In this document: positions 17,789-26,570 of the stretch, piece after piece | Position numbering within the stretch: the stretch's first letter is position 1 | How the letters are laid out: the number at the start of each line of letters is the position of its first letter | Source of the DNA: a virus | IMG/VR virus record: IMGVR_UViG_3300045999_006174 | Location: 1-37,263 of that record | Length of the DNA: 37,263 nucleotides | Reading direction: 5' to 3' (one strand) | Made by a program: the position numbers and the translations under genes | The notes under the pieces: model-generated | Told to the model about the DNA's origin: nothing | The model's input: only the letters and a program-made list of their open reading frames with translations | Database searches by the model: none

Positions 17789-18820
17789 TTAAGCTAAACA
17801 ATCAGTCAAGAGGAAACCATAATTTTGAGCGATGATCTTATCCTGATGGGTGTGTTCCATCCAAACAGTGCGTTTTGTCATAGCAAGATCATCATAAGCA
17901 CCTGAAGAATAACCTTCATATACAAAATTGAGAGCGGCTACTGGCATAACCTTAACACCATTCTTATTTGCAATTGCATCAGAGCCTTTCATGATACCCA
18001 TGAAAACACTATCATCAGTCCATACTTGAGCTTCAGAAGAAGTTAAGCCAGCATTTGCTGTTTCTTTACGAGCTTGACCAACATGAACATTTGGGATGCC
18101 TAAGACTTCTTTGAGAACGGAAATCACCATGTCATCTTTCATCAAGCGATTGCCTGATGCTGTACCTGATGGAGTACTACCAGCGGTGAAAAAGCCTCTT
18201 ACTTCAGCATTGCGAGATAATGCACGAAGAGCACCATAACCAAGTACTAAAGTATCAGGCAAGATACCATGAGAATTTGCACGAATAACATCGATCAAAG
18301 CATGAAGATCAGTTAAAGGTTCAGCACCAGCTTGATTCCATTGTGTACCATTTGAGCCGCTTGCCAAAGATGCGAGATCGGAGGTGTAAGAGCCCCAATT
18401 GCCAGCACCAAACAAGAGATTGGCCAAACGAGTTTCACGATTGAGCAACATTGATCTTTGTACTTTTCTAAAAGATCGTTGTTCTTCATTGCCTGGATAT
18501 TGTGAATACTTGATATCTTCAAGAGCAATTTCATCACTTAAAGAATAAATCTTTGCTGAGAAGGTTGTGCTTGAACGGTCAAAGTTGCCAATGCGTTGAC
18601 GATCTGCACCAGGTGCTCTTTGTGCATCAACATCAGGAGAGCCCATGAAGTTGCGTGTTTCTTCGATCAAGAGAGTACCTGTTGGACCAATTGCTTTGAC
18701 ATCAACATTTTCAATAACTTGATCGGCGATCAGTTGTCCATCGCTAGGAATTGCTTCAATGGCAAGGTTGCGAAGGATTTCGTTGACTGGATGAATATTG
18801 CTATAACTAGAATTTGCCAT
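17789..18820 (-). CDS. Major capsid protein
   Basis: A 343-residue protein following portal, protease/scaffold and decoration genes, with the size and composition of an HK97-fold capsid protein. Recognisable parts: an early helix (NEILRNLAIEA), a long E-loop-like stretch, GILPDTLVLGYGALRALSRN around 185-205, and a C-terminal beta region (VEGYSSGAYDDLAMTKRTVW-type). AGGAG stands 9 bases before ATG 18820, consistent with high expression. The order decoration then capsid is like lambda D-E and many Mu-type heads. Confidence 0.85.
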   Translation of the reverse strand: MANSSYSNIHPVNEILRNLAIEAIPSDGQLIADQVIENVDVKAIGPTGTLLIEETRNFMGSPDVDAQRAPGADRQRIGNFDRSSTTFSAKIYSLSDEIALEDIKYSQYPGNEEQRSFRKVQRSMLLNRETRLANLLFGAGNWGSYTSDLASLASGSNGTQWNQAGAEPLTDLHALIDVIRANSHGILPDTLVLGYGALRALSRNAEVRGFFTAGSTPSGTASGNRLMKDDMVISVLKEVLGIPNVHVGQARKETANAGLTSSEAQVWTDDSVFMGIMKGSDAIANKNGVKVMPVAALNFVYEGYSSGAYDDLAMTKRTVWMEHTHQDKIIAQNYGFLLTDCLA

Positions 18821-18824
18821 TTGA

Positions 18825-19217
18825 TTAGACTCCTAAAGAGACATTGAAAAAGATTTCGATTTCTTCATTTGCACTTGCTGCGGTATTTGCAACATTTGGC
18901 AAGAAACGACCAGCGATGATTTGAGTATTTGCACCTGTACCATCATAAGCATACACTTTGCCAGCGGTACCAGGTTGAACAAAAAAGTGAGTGCCTGCTG
19001 TGATTGTACCACCAGCAACAACACGAGAAACGCCGCTGATGCATACATTGATAGCATCACCACTTGCACCAGCAAGTTGAGCAATACCAACAGGGACATC
19101 AGTTGACGCGGTGCAAGGAGTTACTTTTGCATCGCTATCGAGCTTAACCAAGGTCAAAGCGGTGATAGATGCAGATGCGATAAAGGTCTTATAGATAGCA
19201 TGATTATTTAAGCTCAT
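18825..19217 (-). CDS. Capsid decoration (cement) protein, DUF2190-like
   Basis: A 130-residue protein. The pattern of small beta strands with VPVGIAQLAG, GDAINVCISGVSRVVAGG and ITAGTHFFVQPGTAG matches DUF2190-type phage cement proteins, which stabilise the capsid as trimers. It ends four bases before the capsid gene's ATG, so both are on the same message. AGGA is upstream of ATG 19217. Confidence 0.75.
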   Translation of the reverse strand: MSLNNHAIYKTFIASASITALTLVKLDSDAKVTPCTASTDVPVGIAQLAGASGDAINVCISGVSRVVAGGTITAGTHFFVQPGTAGKVYAYDGTGANTQIIAGRFLPNVANTAASANEEIEIFFNVSLGV

Positions 19218-19222
19218 GATTA

Positions 19223-19891
19223 TTATCCTTTGAAATGTTTGATGTAAGCATCAGGTTGTTCGTTCTTCATGACATTTAAGGCTTCTGAAAATGTGATGCC
19301 TTTTGTCTTTTTGATTTCATTCACTTGATCGATAAAGCTGATCTCTTGAGCGGTGCTAGCATGCCCCTTTTCAGAAAGGTTGATCGCTTGATTTGCTTTT
19401 CTTTCACTGAATGATTGCCAAATAGCTGGGAATTTATCCTTGATATCATAGGCTGATTCAACGGCGGAAATTTCACTAGGTGCAATCTTGCCAGTGTTAA
19501 GCAAGCCGTCAATCACAAGCTTTCTTTCAGCTTGATGCTTTTCAGCTTGTAAGGTCTTGACTTGCTCAGACAAAGAAGTGACTTGTGCATGTAGCTCGTT
19601 CATCAGTTTGGCTTGTGCCTTTTCAGATAAAGCGGTGGCTTCAGACATTTTCTTTTCATCTTCCATCATCTTTTTATCTTCTTCAGCCATCATCTTTTTT
19701 TCATCTTTTTTGGCATATTCGCCTTCAAGTGAAATCTCGATCTCGCCGTCTGATTCGTCTTTAGTGAGCTCATCATTTTCAGACTTGACGCCTTCCAACT
19801 GAGCTTCTAGTTGCTTGACTAGTTGATCTTTTTCTAGCACTAAAGCCACGAGTTGATCAGCTGTCATAGCCTTTAATTCTTCTGGATTCAT
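19223..19891 (-). CDS. Internal in-frame start: free scaffold protein
   Basis: Inside the protease gene an ATG at 19891 (codon 325, MNPEELKAMTADQL) has GGAG six bases upstream, a better site than that of the full-length gene. Starting here gives 222 residues that are only the charged coiled-coil scaffold. Mu (I/Z) and lambda (C/Nu3) use exactly this nested arrangement. That the nested start is used here is inference from the ribosome site and domain boundary. Confidence 0.65.
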   Translation of the reverse strand: MNPEELKAMTADQLVALVLEKDQLVKQLEAQLEGVKSENDELTKDESDGEIEISLEGEYAKKDEKKMMAEEDKKMMEDEKKMSEATALSEKAQAKLMNELHAQVTSLSEQVKTLQAEKHQAERKLVIDGLLNTGKIAPSEISAVESAYDIKDKFPAIWQSFSERKANQAINLSEKGHASTAQEISFIDQVNEIKKTKGITFSEALNVMKNEQPDAYIKHFKG

Positions 19892-20863
19892 TATGTTCTC
19901 CATGAGTAAAACACGACTGATTTTATTTTTAGATTGAGCTGGTCTAGCCGTCAAGGTGACAGCTTGAAGTTGAGCAAATCCGATTGGCTTTGGATCATCT
20001 TCCCTTGCATAAATATCACCTACTAAAAATTCAGGTGATGGATATAAAACGCCTTCACTAGCTTTCACTAGATCGAGGCCTGCTTGAGTATATAGAGGTT
20101 TTACATAAAGTGCATCATCTTTTACATATACATCAGAGATTTCACCGTATGCCATAGATTGAGCTGGATCAGTTGGCCCGTTATCCATAAAGGGAGATGA
20201 TTGATGATTCCAATCGATGATAACAGGATCTTCATTGAGCCTTGCCTTGAATACTCTTACGATCTCAGCAAGGATCTCAGGCGTGACATCTTGAATCGTC
20301 TTCCCATTGATGCGACTGTTGACTTTACCAACAGAAAGCACCTTAATGTCTGATCCTGGATATAAAGCAATTTCTCCCAACCTGATTCTTTCTCTAAATA
20401 CCTTAATGTCAGTACGATTGGAGGACGGCAAGGAAGATTCTGACAATGCCTTTTCTTTCTCATCAGCTCTCTCCATTTGTGCTAAAATTTTCTTTGCCCA
20501 AGTATAACCAGCATCACCGCCCCAACCATCCCAAGCTTGTCTACCTTTACCATATTCAGCCCATGTTGAGCCTTGCTTGTCGACTTCGTGCCTTGTGAAA
20601 TAGGCAACCATTCGCTTAATGGTATCAGGTGATAAGGTAACGCCGTTAGATAAATCTCTTGCTCTAGCAATCCCAACGGCTGTCATCCCTCTTTTTGAAG
20701 GTGGCTGTTCAGCTCGTTTCTTTAATGCTCTGATTGCTGCATCTCTTGCCCCTTGAGGTGGAGTAAAATCTATTCCATCATATTTCTTAGGTGCATTGAG
20801 ATAAGCATTAAATCTTCTATTCATCAATCTTTGTTTAGCAAGTGATATTTGTTTCTCGTTCAT
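19223..20863 (-). CDS. Mu I-like head maturation protease fused to scaffold
   Basis: A 546-residue protein with three parts. (1) Residues about 30-125 are a helical domain widely seen in phage head genes (TAVGIARARDLSNG ... RMVAYFTRHEVDKQG ... WGGDAG). (2) Residues about 150-320 are a protease domain of the Mu I type, with D217-W-N-H220 and YPSPEF (274-279). (3) From 325 it is a charged, Lys/Glu/Met-rich coiled coil, typical of scaffold. The protease trims the scaffold during head maturation. It overlaps the portal stop as ATGA and lies upstream of the decoration gene. Part 3 can also be made alone, see the entry at 19223-19891. Confidence 0.8.
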   Translation of the reverse strand: MNEKQISLAKQRLMNRRFNAYLNAPKKYDGIDFTPPQGARDAAIRALKKRAEQPPSKRGMTAVGIARARDLSNGVTLSPDTIKRMVAYFTRHEVDKQGSTWAEYGKGRQAWDGWGGDAGYTWAKKILAQMERADEKEKALSESSLPSSNRTDIKVFRERIRLGEIALYPGSDIKVLSVGKVNSRINGKTIQDVTPEILAEIVRVFKARLNEDPVIIDWNHQSSPFMDNGPTDPAQSMAYGEISDVYVKDDALYVKPLYTQAGLDLVKASEGVLYPSPEFLVGDIYAREDDPKPIGFAQLQAVTLTARPAQSKNKISRVLLMENIMNPEELKAMTADQLVALVLEKDQLVKQLEAQLEGVKSENDELTKDESDGEIEISLEGEYAKKDEKKMMAEEDKKMMEDEKKMSEATALSEKAQAKLMNELHAQVTSLSEQVKTLQAEKHQAERKLVIDGLLNTGKIAPSEISAVESAYDIKDKFPAIWQSFSERKANQAINLSEKGHASTAQEISFIDQVNEIKKTKGITFSEALNVMKNEQPDAYIKHFKG

Positions 20864-22269
20864 CTGATTGCTCTCAGTCTTTCAGCCATAGCTAAAGCTG
20901 GATTTTGTGCAACAGCACGATCTTGAGCCGTCCTTGTTGCCTCGATTGGCAATTGACCAGCACCGATCTTTTGTCTGATTGCTCTCTCAAGATCATCATC
21001 AGGAGTTAATAATTGGGCTTGCACCAAGCTAGGCAATGATGCGAGCGCTTCAGCTAGTGCATCAGTATCTAATCCACTATGCACCAAGCGAGGCAATTTT
21101 GTTGTTTCAATGTTGCCATAATTCCAACGGATAAGACGACCAATTGTTCCACCGCCCCGTCTATCTTGTCCACTAATTGCACTTGCTACCAAGTCGAGAA
21201 AATTGATGCATGCTCTTCTAAAAACGGATAGATGCACTTCACCAACTGATCTTGATCCAGTATCAGAAATTCCCAAATTCATAAATTGAGCCATAAAGGC
21301 TTGTGAGATTTGATTGTCACATTCTTGAATAACTTGTAAAGCACCGTTAGCATCAAAGCCTGATGATCCTCCATAGGTATCAAAAGAAACAATATTGTTT
21401 TCTACTAGATAGCTTTGCTCTTGCACCACATAAGCCTGTGCTTGCTGTTGTGCTTCATTGATCATTGCATCAACATCGCCGTTTGAAATTCCCATTTGAT
21501 CAATAGCTTGACGATTAACCTTTACGATTGGAGTAGGCACAGCCCATTTCTCAAGACCAATTGCCATGAGTGTCGCCGCCCTTTGCTTTTCTTTCCACCA
21601 CCACCAACAAGGACGAAGCAAGCCAATACCCTCGAAGTTTGAACCAGTGCGATTGAGAGTTAATAGTAAAAGTTTTGATGCTGGTATAGGTTCAGGTGTA
21701 ACACCGCCAACCATGATTTGAATAACACCGTCTAAATTTTGCTTGTCTACTGAAAGCCATTGCTGATGCGATGAAGGTTCACGATCAGCATATCTCTTGA
21801 GAAATACCTTCTCTTTTCCGATCGAGTCTTTAGCTACACAATAGACTTCTTCAGCATATCTCCAACCATGAGGAATGAATTCTAAAAGATAGTTTAATTG
21901 ATCCTCAAAGCTAATTTCCATCATGCCTGGATAGCCTTTAAAGCCAAATGCCTCGTTGGCAAATCGTGCAAGTTCTTCGCTTGTTTGATCACCATCTCGA
22001 CCAGCTTTAAACTCCCATTTAGCTGACAATAGAGTCTGCTTAACCAAGCTCCAAGATCGTCTAATAATTGGATCAGTAGCTAGCATATCTTCAGCTTCTC
22101 TTGTCCAAGATCGACCTGATAGAGCTGGGTTCTGTTCCTTGCCAGTGATATAACCGCCCTGAATGGATGTTCCACTTATCCCATAAGACTGAAAATGTGG
22201 TCTTTGTTGAGATAGGTAGGGCATCTCTTTGCTTGAGCTTGTCATTGTCATATATGGATAAACCGGCAT
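20860..22269 (-). CDS. Portal protein (DUF935 / Mu gp29-like)
   Basis: About 469 residues from ATG 22269 (MPVYPYMTM), with AGG 8 bases upstream; in-frame ATG 22275 and GTG 22278 are alternatives. It carries the family signature FEGIGLLRPCWWWWKEK (212-228) and a following EKWAVPTP, as in Mu gp29-type portals. It forms the dodecameric ring for DNA packaging and tail attachment. It lies upstream of the Mu I-like protease, as in Mu-type heads, but is separated from terminase by methyltransferase and HTH genes. A strong leftward promoter lies upstream. Confidence 0.85.
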   Translation of the reverse strand: MPVYPYMTMTSSSKEMPYLSQQRPHFQSYGISGTSIQGGYITGKEQNPALSGRSWTREAEDMLATDPIIRRSWSLVKQTLLSAKWEFKAGRDGDQTSEELARFANEAFGFKGYPGMMEISFEDQLNYLLEFIPHGWRYAEEVYCVAKDSIGKEKVFLKRYADREPSSHQQWLSVDKQNLDGVIQIMVGGVTPEPIPASKLLLLTLNRTGSNFEGIGLLRPCWWWWKEKQRAATLMAIGLEKWAVPTPIVKVNRQAIDQMGISNGDVDAMINEAQQQAQAYVVQEQSYLVENNIVSFDTYGGSSGFDANGALQVIQECDNQISQAFMAQFMNLGISDTGSRSVGEVHLSVFRRACINFLDLVASAISGQDRRGGGTIGRLIRWNYGNIETTKLPRLVHSGLDTDALAEALASLPSLVQAQLLTPDDDLERAIRQKIGAGQLPIEATRTAQDRAVAQNPALAMAERLRAIR

Positions 22270-22319
22270 AAACATCACCTAAAAGAATATATACAAATCA
22301 TGATATTGCATAAAATGCT

Positions 22320-22346
22320 ATTATATCAAATAAAAATTTAAGTCAA
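22320..22346 (-). promoter_or_regulatory. Probable strong leftward promoter for the structural genes
   Basis: On the minus strand TTGACT (22346-22341) is followed, 15 bases later, by TATAAT (22325-22320). TG lies one base before the -10, making an extended -10 element. The -10 ends about 50 bases before the portal start. The short spacer is compensated by the extended -10 (established for sigma-70). It would give the head and tail genes their own promoter separate from terminase. Confidence 0.6.
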
Positions 22347-22349
22347 GGT

Positions 22350-23015
22350 ATGGAAAAACAGAAAAGCCATACCTTGCCAACTCAACATTCCCCAATTACT
22401 AAACACATGAAAAGAGAAAATATGTGCAAGATTGATGATGAATTTTTTATCACTACTCAAGGAAAGATTTATTTTAAGGGACAGGTCTATGAGTTGGAAG
22501 ACTGCGACTTTAATGAAGGTGCAAAAATTGTCATCCACTATGGAGAAAAGAAAATTGAAAAGCTACTCAAAAAAGACATTAAAATAAAAGTGATCCCTGA
22601 TCAGTTTATATTTCAGAAAGAAGACGACATGTTTTTATCTCCACTAGACGAGCCAATCATGACAGCACAAGCTCAGCCCGTTCAGCCCATTCACTCAACC
22701 GTTGAATTGCCCCCTGAAATCGATCAGTTTGAGCAACTAATGAAAATCACAAAAGACAATACACCTCTAGCGCTCATCATCCTAATCGTATTGATGTTTC
22801 AAAGGATGCAAAAGAAAGAACGAGATGATAAAGATCATGCGCTCGTTTGTGACTTTGAAAGAAAAGAGATTGAGAAAAAGATCAATGTTTTAGAAAGCAA
22901 GCTAGACAGCCAAGCCAAAGATCAAGCAAAAATCCTTATAGGTGATGATGATCTATCTGATCGATTGGATAAGGTGGAGGAAAAGATCAAGAAGATCAAT
23001 GCGTCTTTGCCTTAA
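22350..23015 (+). CDS. Lone rightward gene: possible membrane / coiled-coil protein, unknown function
   Basis: Up to 221 residues; family not recognised. From the ATG at 22350 the first 24 residues have no good ribosome site; an alternative start at codon 25 (MCKIDDEFF, 22422) has AAAGAG just upstream. The N-terminal part is mixed alpha/beta (FFITTQGKIYFKGQVYELED). A Gln/Pro-rich bridge (about 105-120) leads to a short hydrophobic stretch (TPLALIILIVLMF, about 139-151) that could be a membrane anchor, then a charged coiled coil (about 155-220). It is the only rightward gene in a 27-kb leftward series, divergent from the portal and converging on the HTH gene with a 20-base overlap. This looks like a moron: possibly a host-altering or superinfection-exclusion protein (inference). 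Confidence 0.6.
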   Translation: MEKQKSHTLPTQHSPITKHMKRENMCKIDDEFFITTQGKIYFKGQVYELEDCDFNEGAKIVIHYGEKKIEKLLKKDIKIKVIPDQFIFQKEDDMFLSPLDEPIMTAQAQPVQPIHSTVELPPEIDQFEQLMKITKDNTPLALIILIVLMFQRMQKKERDDKDHALVCDFERKEIEKKINVLESKLDSQAKDQAKILIGDDDLSDRLDKVEEKIKKINASLP

Positions 23016-23463
23016 CATTCGCAAGACGATTGATATAAAATCTCTCATCGATACCATACTGATGAAATAAGTTTCTCATGCGATCCCTACTGATATCAAA
23101 CATTCTCGCAAGACCAGCAAAGGACTGAGCTTTATCTAAAGCCTTCAATATCTCATCTTTTGAAATTTTCTTGAGTTTAGGCTTATCTTTGGCCTTAGAA
23201 TGGCGATGCATTTTTTCTTTTTTAATTCCAAGCTGGTCGCATTTAAATCTAACGGCCGAGATAGTCACGCCCAACTCAGAAGCGATCTCTTTCCAAGTTC
23301 TATCTGATGAAACAGCCTTGATAAGATCTGCGTCGCTAATCCTCTTTGATTGAACGCCCTTTTGTGGCTTTGTGTATTTACCACAATAACCTTGATAAAC
23401 CTCGCCTCTTTCGATCATATCCTCGATCATGCACAATCTAGGATCTAAATCATATTGTCTCAT
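22996..23463 (-). CDS. Tandem helix-turn-helix DNA-binding protein
   Basis: A 155-residue basic protein. Two related HTH units are visible: ISDADLIKAVSSDRTWKEIA and the following SELGVTISAVR (about 42-80), and KISKDEILKALDKAQSFAGL with ARMFDISRDRMRNLF (about 99-133), both with the hydrophobic spacing of HTH folds and linked by a Lys-rich region. Such proteins regulate late genes or bind packaging sites. ATG 23463 has GGAGG upstream and overlaps the previous stop by 14 bases. Whether it controls the portal promoter nearby is unknown. Confidence 0.6.
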   Translation of the reverse strand: MRQYDLDPRLCMIEDMIERGEVYQGYCGKYTKPQKGVQSKRISDADLIKAVSSDRTWKEIASELGVTISAVRFKCDQLGIKKEKMHRHSKAKDKPKLKKISKDEILKALDKAQSFAGLARMFDISRDRMRNLFHQYGIDERFYINRLANVKAKTH

Positions 23464-23647
23464 CTGATCCTCCATCCATCTTTAAAACAGCCTTTTTTAA
23501 TCGCCCACCATATCGCCTCTCAAAAGATCTGATCTTAGATATCACCTCTTGATCAAGGATGTGATGCACCCTTTCCAACTTCTCGGATGTGCCTAGAATA
23601 AATCCTCCATCGATCCACAACTGAATCAGTAATTTGTTTCCATACAT
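23450..23647 (-). CDS. Small unknown protein (65 residues)
   Basis: A small, slightly basic protein with LLIQLWIDGGFILGTSEKLE at the N-terminus and a helical, basic C-terminal half (VISKIRSFERRYGGRLKKAV). It starts at ATG 23647, one base after the methyltransferase stop, with GGAG upstream, and overlaps the HTH gene. No family is recognised. Coupled placement and a real ribosome site support its being a gene. Confidence 0.55.
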   Translation of the reverse strand: MYGNKLLIQLWIDGGFILGTSEKLERVHHILDQEVISKIRSFERRYGGRLKKAVLKMDGGSDETI

Positions 23648-23648
23648 G

Positions 23649-24659
23649 TCAATCTCCTAGATGAAACAACGGTTCATGATTGCTTATTCTCTCAATAGAT
23701 TTGCGATGATAGTTCTCATCCCTTTCAATGCAAATGAAACGGCGATTTGCGTTCATGCAAGCGATGGCTGTTGTACCGCTACCACTGCAATTGTCTAGCA
23801 CTAGTTCGCCTTCGTTGGTATAGGTTTTGATTAGGTATTCAAAGAGGGCAACGGGCTTTTGAGTTGGGTGTTGCCCTCGTTCACAATCAAAATATAATGT
23901 GTTTCTTGGATAGTTTTCATATTCTTTGCTTGTATGTTCTTTGTACTTTTGATTTGTTTTGTCCCCATACATCTGCCTATTGAAATCATTGTTCTTTGTC
24001 CGCTTTGTACTTCGTACACGATCATCAAAGTTAAAAGTATATGGATCATGAAACTCTTCTTTCATAGCTTGCAAAGTTTCAAAGTTCAAAAAGCCCTCCA
24101 TCTGGTCAATCTTGAAACACTGTATCAATTGATCATAAGTTTCTTTTGTGCATAGATCAAACTGTGATGATGTATATCTAAAGCAATGATCAACACATTG
24201 ACCAATAACAGCTATGATATGTTTTTTTGATAATCCTATGAACTCATGAACTTTCTTAAAATACGCTCGTAATTCCTTGTTAAATTGTATCTCTATATCA
24301 TCTTTTCTAGGTGGTCTAAACACAAGTACATTCTCAAAATATCTATGTGGTTGTATGCCTACTAAAGCAAAATTTGAATGTTGGTTCTTTATCCACACAT
24401 AATCATGATTAAACCATGTTTCTTTGAATGTCATGAGCTTTGCACAGAACATGCCTTGTGCTGTCAAAACAATGTTCCCATTATCCTTGATCACTCTTGC
24501 ATACTCAGCCCAAAGTTTGCCCATGTCAATAATAGAATCCCATGAACATGCTGTTGTACCATAAGGCAAATCACATAGGATCATATCAACGGATTTGCTA
24601 GGAATGGATGGCATCAGATCAAGGCAATCGCCCAAGTGTACCGTGTTTTCTTTTAGCAT
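23649..24659 (-). CDS. DNA methyltransferase, beta-class (N6-adenine or N4-cytosine)
   Basis: A 336-residue enzyme. Catalytic motif IV is D30-L-P-Y33 and AdoMet-binding motif I is VLDNCSGSGTT (287-297), giving the IV-before-I order of beta-class enzymes. HPTQKP at 264-269 is also typical. Between them (about 125-200) is an insert, FNKELRAYFKKVHEF and onward, likely the target recognition domain. It probably protects phage DNA from restriction or marks it for packaging. It overlaps the TerL stop by one base (TAATG). No matching restriction enzyme is present, so it is an orphan methylase; the site cannot be read from sequence. Confidence 0.85.
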   Translation of the reverse strand: MLKENTVHLGDCLDLMPSIPSKSVDMILCDLPYGTTACSWDSIIDMGKLWAEYARVIKDNGNIVLTAQGMFCAKLMTFKETWFNHDYVWIKNQHSNFALVGIQPHRYFENVLVFRPPRKDDIEIQFNKELRAYFKKVHEFIGLSKKHIIAVIGQCVDHCFRYTSSQFDLCTKETYDQLIQCFKIDQMEGFLNFETLQAMKEEFHDPYTFNFDDRVRSTKRTKNNDFNRQMYGDKTNQKYKEHTSKEYENYPRNTLYFDCERGQHPTQKPVALFEYLIKTYTNEGELVLDNCSGSGTTAIACMNANRRFICIERDENYHRKSIERISNHEPLFHLGD

Positions 24660-26050
24660 TAGTGATTCCTCATCGCCTTGATATGCGACTGAACAAAGTT
24701 AAGTTTATTCTTGACCGTTGGAGATGTAGCAGGCAAAGGCTTATCAGCAACGATCTCGCTATCACGCCAAAGCCAATTTATGACATCGTATCTAAGAGCA
24801 TCTAACGGATCTTCTCGACCGTCTTTTTTAGGCGTTTCTTTGCCATCCCAAGCATAAGACAAAATAGCTTTTCTGAATGAATTCCCAATAGAGCTTGCCC
24901 CTCGTTCCCATACTTCAGAGGTGCATAAAATTCTTCTTTGATGGATCAGCCTTTTTACTCTTTGAATACCGTTTAAAATGTCTGTTCGTATTGGATCAGT
25001 GCACCACCTAAAAGGCATCCCTATACCACCTTGATCAGGATGCTTTGAAAGTTCATGAAAGGCTGATTGGGCTGTACGATCTGATCTAGCTGATCCAGCC
25101 TTATCACCACTTGCCCCGTCTAGTAAAATGCGATTGGGATATCGTCTAGCTAGATCACGAGGGCAAGCTACCTTTAAGATTTCTTTAGCAAGTTCTGAAA
25201 GCGTGATTTCTTGAGGGTTGATTTCAGCACAGATGACATCAGCTTCTAAGGTTGGATCATGTGCCAAGATCAGAACGGAAGGTTTTCTAAAGCCAAAGTC
25301 AATGACAAGCCTTGATGACATGCTCTGATCATATTTCCAATTGCTGATAACATGGCTTGAAGTCCATTCGGAATAAATCACGCCTTGAGGTGGTCTAGGT
25401 TGATTTTCAACCATTGCCAACCGTTCAGACTCAGGCAAATTCTTGACGGCATCAAACCAAGCTTCTGAGAGGTTGGCTTTATTGACATGGCTAGCATAGA
25501 AGATTGGCGTGCATCCCGCCTTTTCAGCAAAATCAACCCACCAAGCACCCCAAACGGGCAAGCCTACCATGATCATCTTAGGCGATGGGCCTGATCTAAG
25601 ACGCCCCAAGGTTTTCTGAGCGACCTCTTCAGATAGTGTTTGACACTCATCAATCAAGGCAAGCCCCGAAGTGATATTAAGGCCTTCAAGAGGGTTATGT
25701 GTAGCGTCCCTTGTGCCTGGTCTAAAATAAGATCGACACCAAACGACATGCCCATTTGGGGCAGTCCATTTGCCTTCTTGCTGATGATAAATCCAACCAT
25801 AAGGTACAAGCCATTTCTCCAACTCAGGGCCTAAAACTGATCTATAACGGGGGGCTGTATCAGTGACTAAGAGAGACGATTTATTGGGATGTATGCTTGA
25901 CCACGTCCATAAGGCGAAGACTAAAGCTGAAGTCTTGCCGCTACCCCAACCAGCACGAACGGCAATAAATGGATCGTCCGAATAGATCAAGCGATCAATC
26001 AGATCAACTTGTAAAGGATTTAATTTAAGCTCAATATCAATCTTCTTCAT
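24659..26050 (-). CDS. terL: Terminase large subunit
   Basis: A 463-residue packaging motor. Walker A GWGSGKT is at 34-40 and Walker B LALIDE at 130-135, followed by the C motif region. Nuclease acidic residues are visible at D251 (LVIDFGFRK) and D311 (ILLDGASGD), with a further DALRYD near 435. The N-terminal ATPase pumps DNA and the C-terminal RNase H-like domain cuts it. It overlaps TerS by 14 bases and the methyltransferase by one. Packaging type (cos or headful) cannot be decided by eye; self-overlapping contig ends suggest circular permutation. Confidence 0.9.
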   Translation of the reverse strand: MKKIDIELKLNPLQVDLIDRLIYSDDPFIAVRAGWGSGKTSALVFALWTWSSIHPNKSSLLVTDTAPRYRSVLGPELEKWLVPYGWIYHQQEGKWTAPNGHVVWCRSYFRPGTRDATHNPLEGLNITSGLALIDECQTLSEEVAQKTLGRLRSGPSPKMIMVGLPVWGAWWVDFAEKAGCTPIFYASHVNKANLSEAWFDAVKNLPESERLAMVENQPRPPQGVIYSEWTSSHVISNWKYDQSMSSRLVIDFGFRKPSVLILAHDPTLEADVICAEINPQEITLSELAKEILKVACPRDLARRYPNRILLDGASGDKAGSARSDRTAQSAFHELSKHPDQGGIGMPFRWCTDPIRTDILNGIQRVKRLIHQRRILCTSEVWERGASSIGNSFRKAILSYAWDGKETPKKDGREDPLDALRYDVINWLWRDSEIVADKPLPATSPTVKNKLNFVQSHIKAMRNH

Positions 26051-26570
26051 CGCTTTGATCTTCTATTTCAGGCAAATCATGCTTGATCTCAATTGATTTT
26101 TGATGCTTCTCTTTTTGCACCTGCTGAATCACATTGATGATAACCTTTGAGTCATCGCCTTTAGTGTTCATGTCAATGGTCTGCTTCTCTCCAAACTCTA
26201 GAGGAAACTTTCGAGCGAGTAGCCATTGGGAAGCTCTGACATCGTTCTCTGAATGTCGCTGGATATTCTGAAGATGCTTGATCTTTAAAGAGATTTCAGC
26301 TCTCTTGATATCAGCCACCAATTCAGGATCATTCTTCATCCAGCCATTCCAAGTACTATATGCAACACCAACAAGGGAAAGAGCATCACCTTGAGAGAGG
26401 CCTTGAGATATAAACTCAAGCACTTGCTCAATTGAGATCAGTCGCTTTTGCTTTGCGATTTCAGATTTATCCTCTTGTGGCTTTTTTGATAGTGCTGTGC
26501 TATTTTTGCCAACTTTAGAATCAACTGTATCATTTTTAACGATCTTATCGGTTGTTTTACTCTTTGCCAT
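26037..26570 (-). CDS. terS: Terminase small subunit
   Basis: A 177-residue protein with Lys/Ser-rich N-terminus, an HTH region (about 45-80: ISIEQVLEFISQGLSQGDAL ... YSTWNGWMKND), a coiled coil with RHSENDVRASQWLLARKFP, and an acidic tail ending EDQSDEED. It recognises the packaging site and hands DNA to TerL. The start at 26570 (MAKSK) has GGAG 7 bases upstream; the ATG two codons earlier is too close to it. Directly upstream of TerL as expected. Confidence 0.8.
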   Translation of the reverse strand: MAKSKTTDKIVKNDTVDSKVGKNSTALSKKPQEDKSEIAKQKRLISIEQVLEFISQGLSQGDALSLVGVAYSTWNGWMKNDPELVADIKRAEISLKIKHLQNIQRHSENDVRASQWLLARKFPLEFGEKQTIDMNTKGDDSKVIINVIQQVQKEKHQKSIEIKHDLPEIEDQSDEED

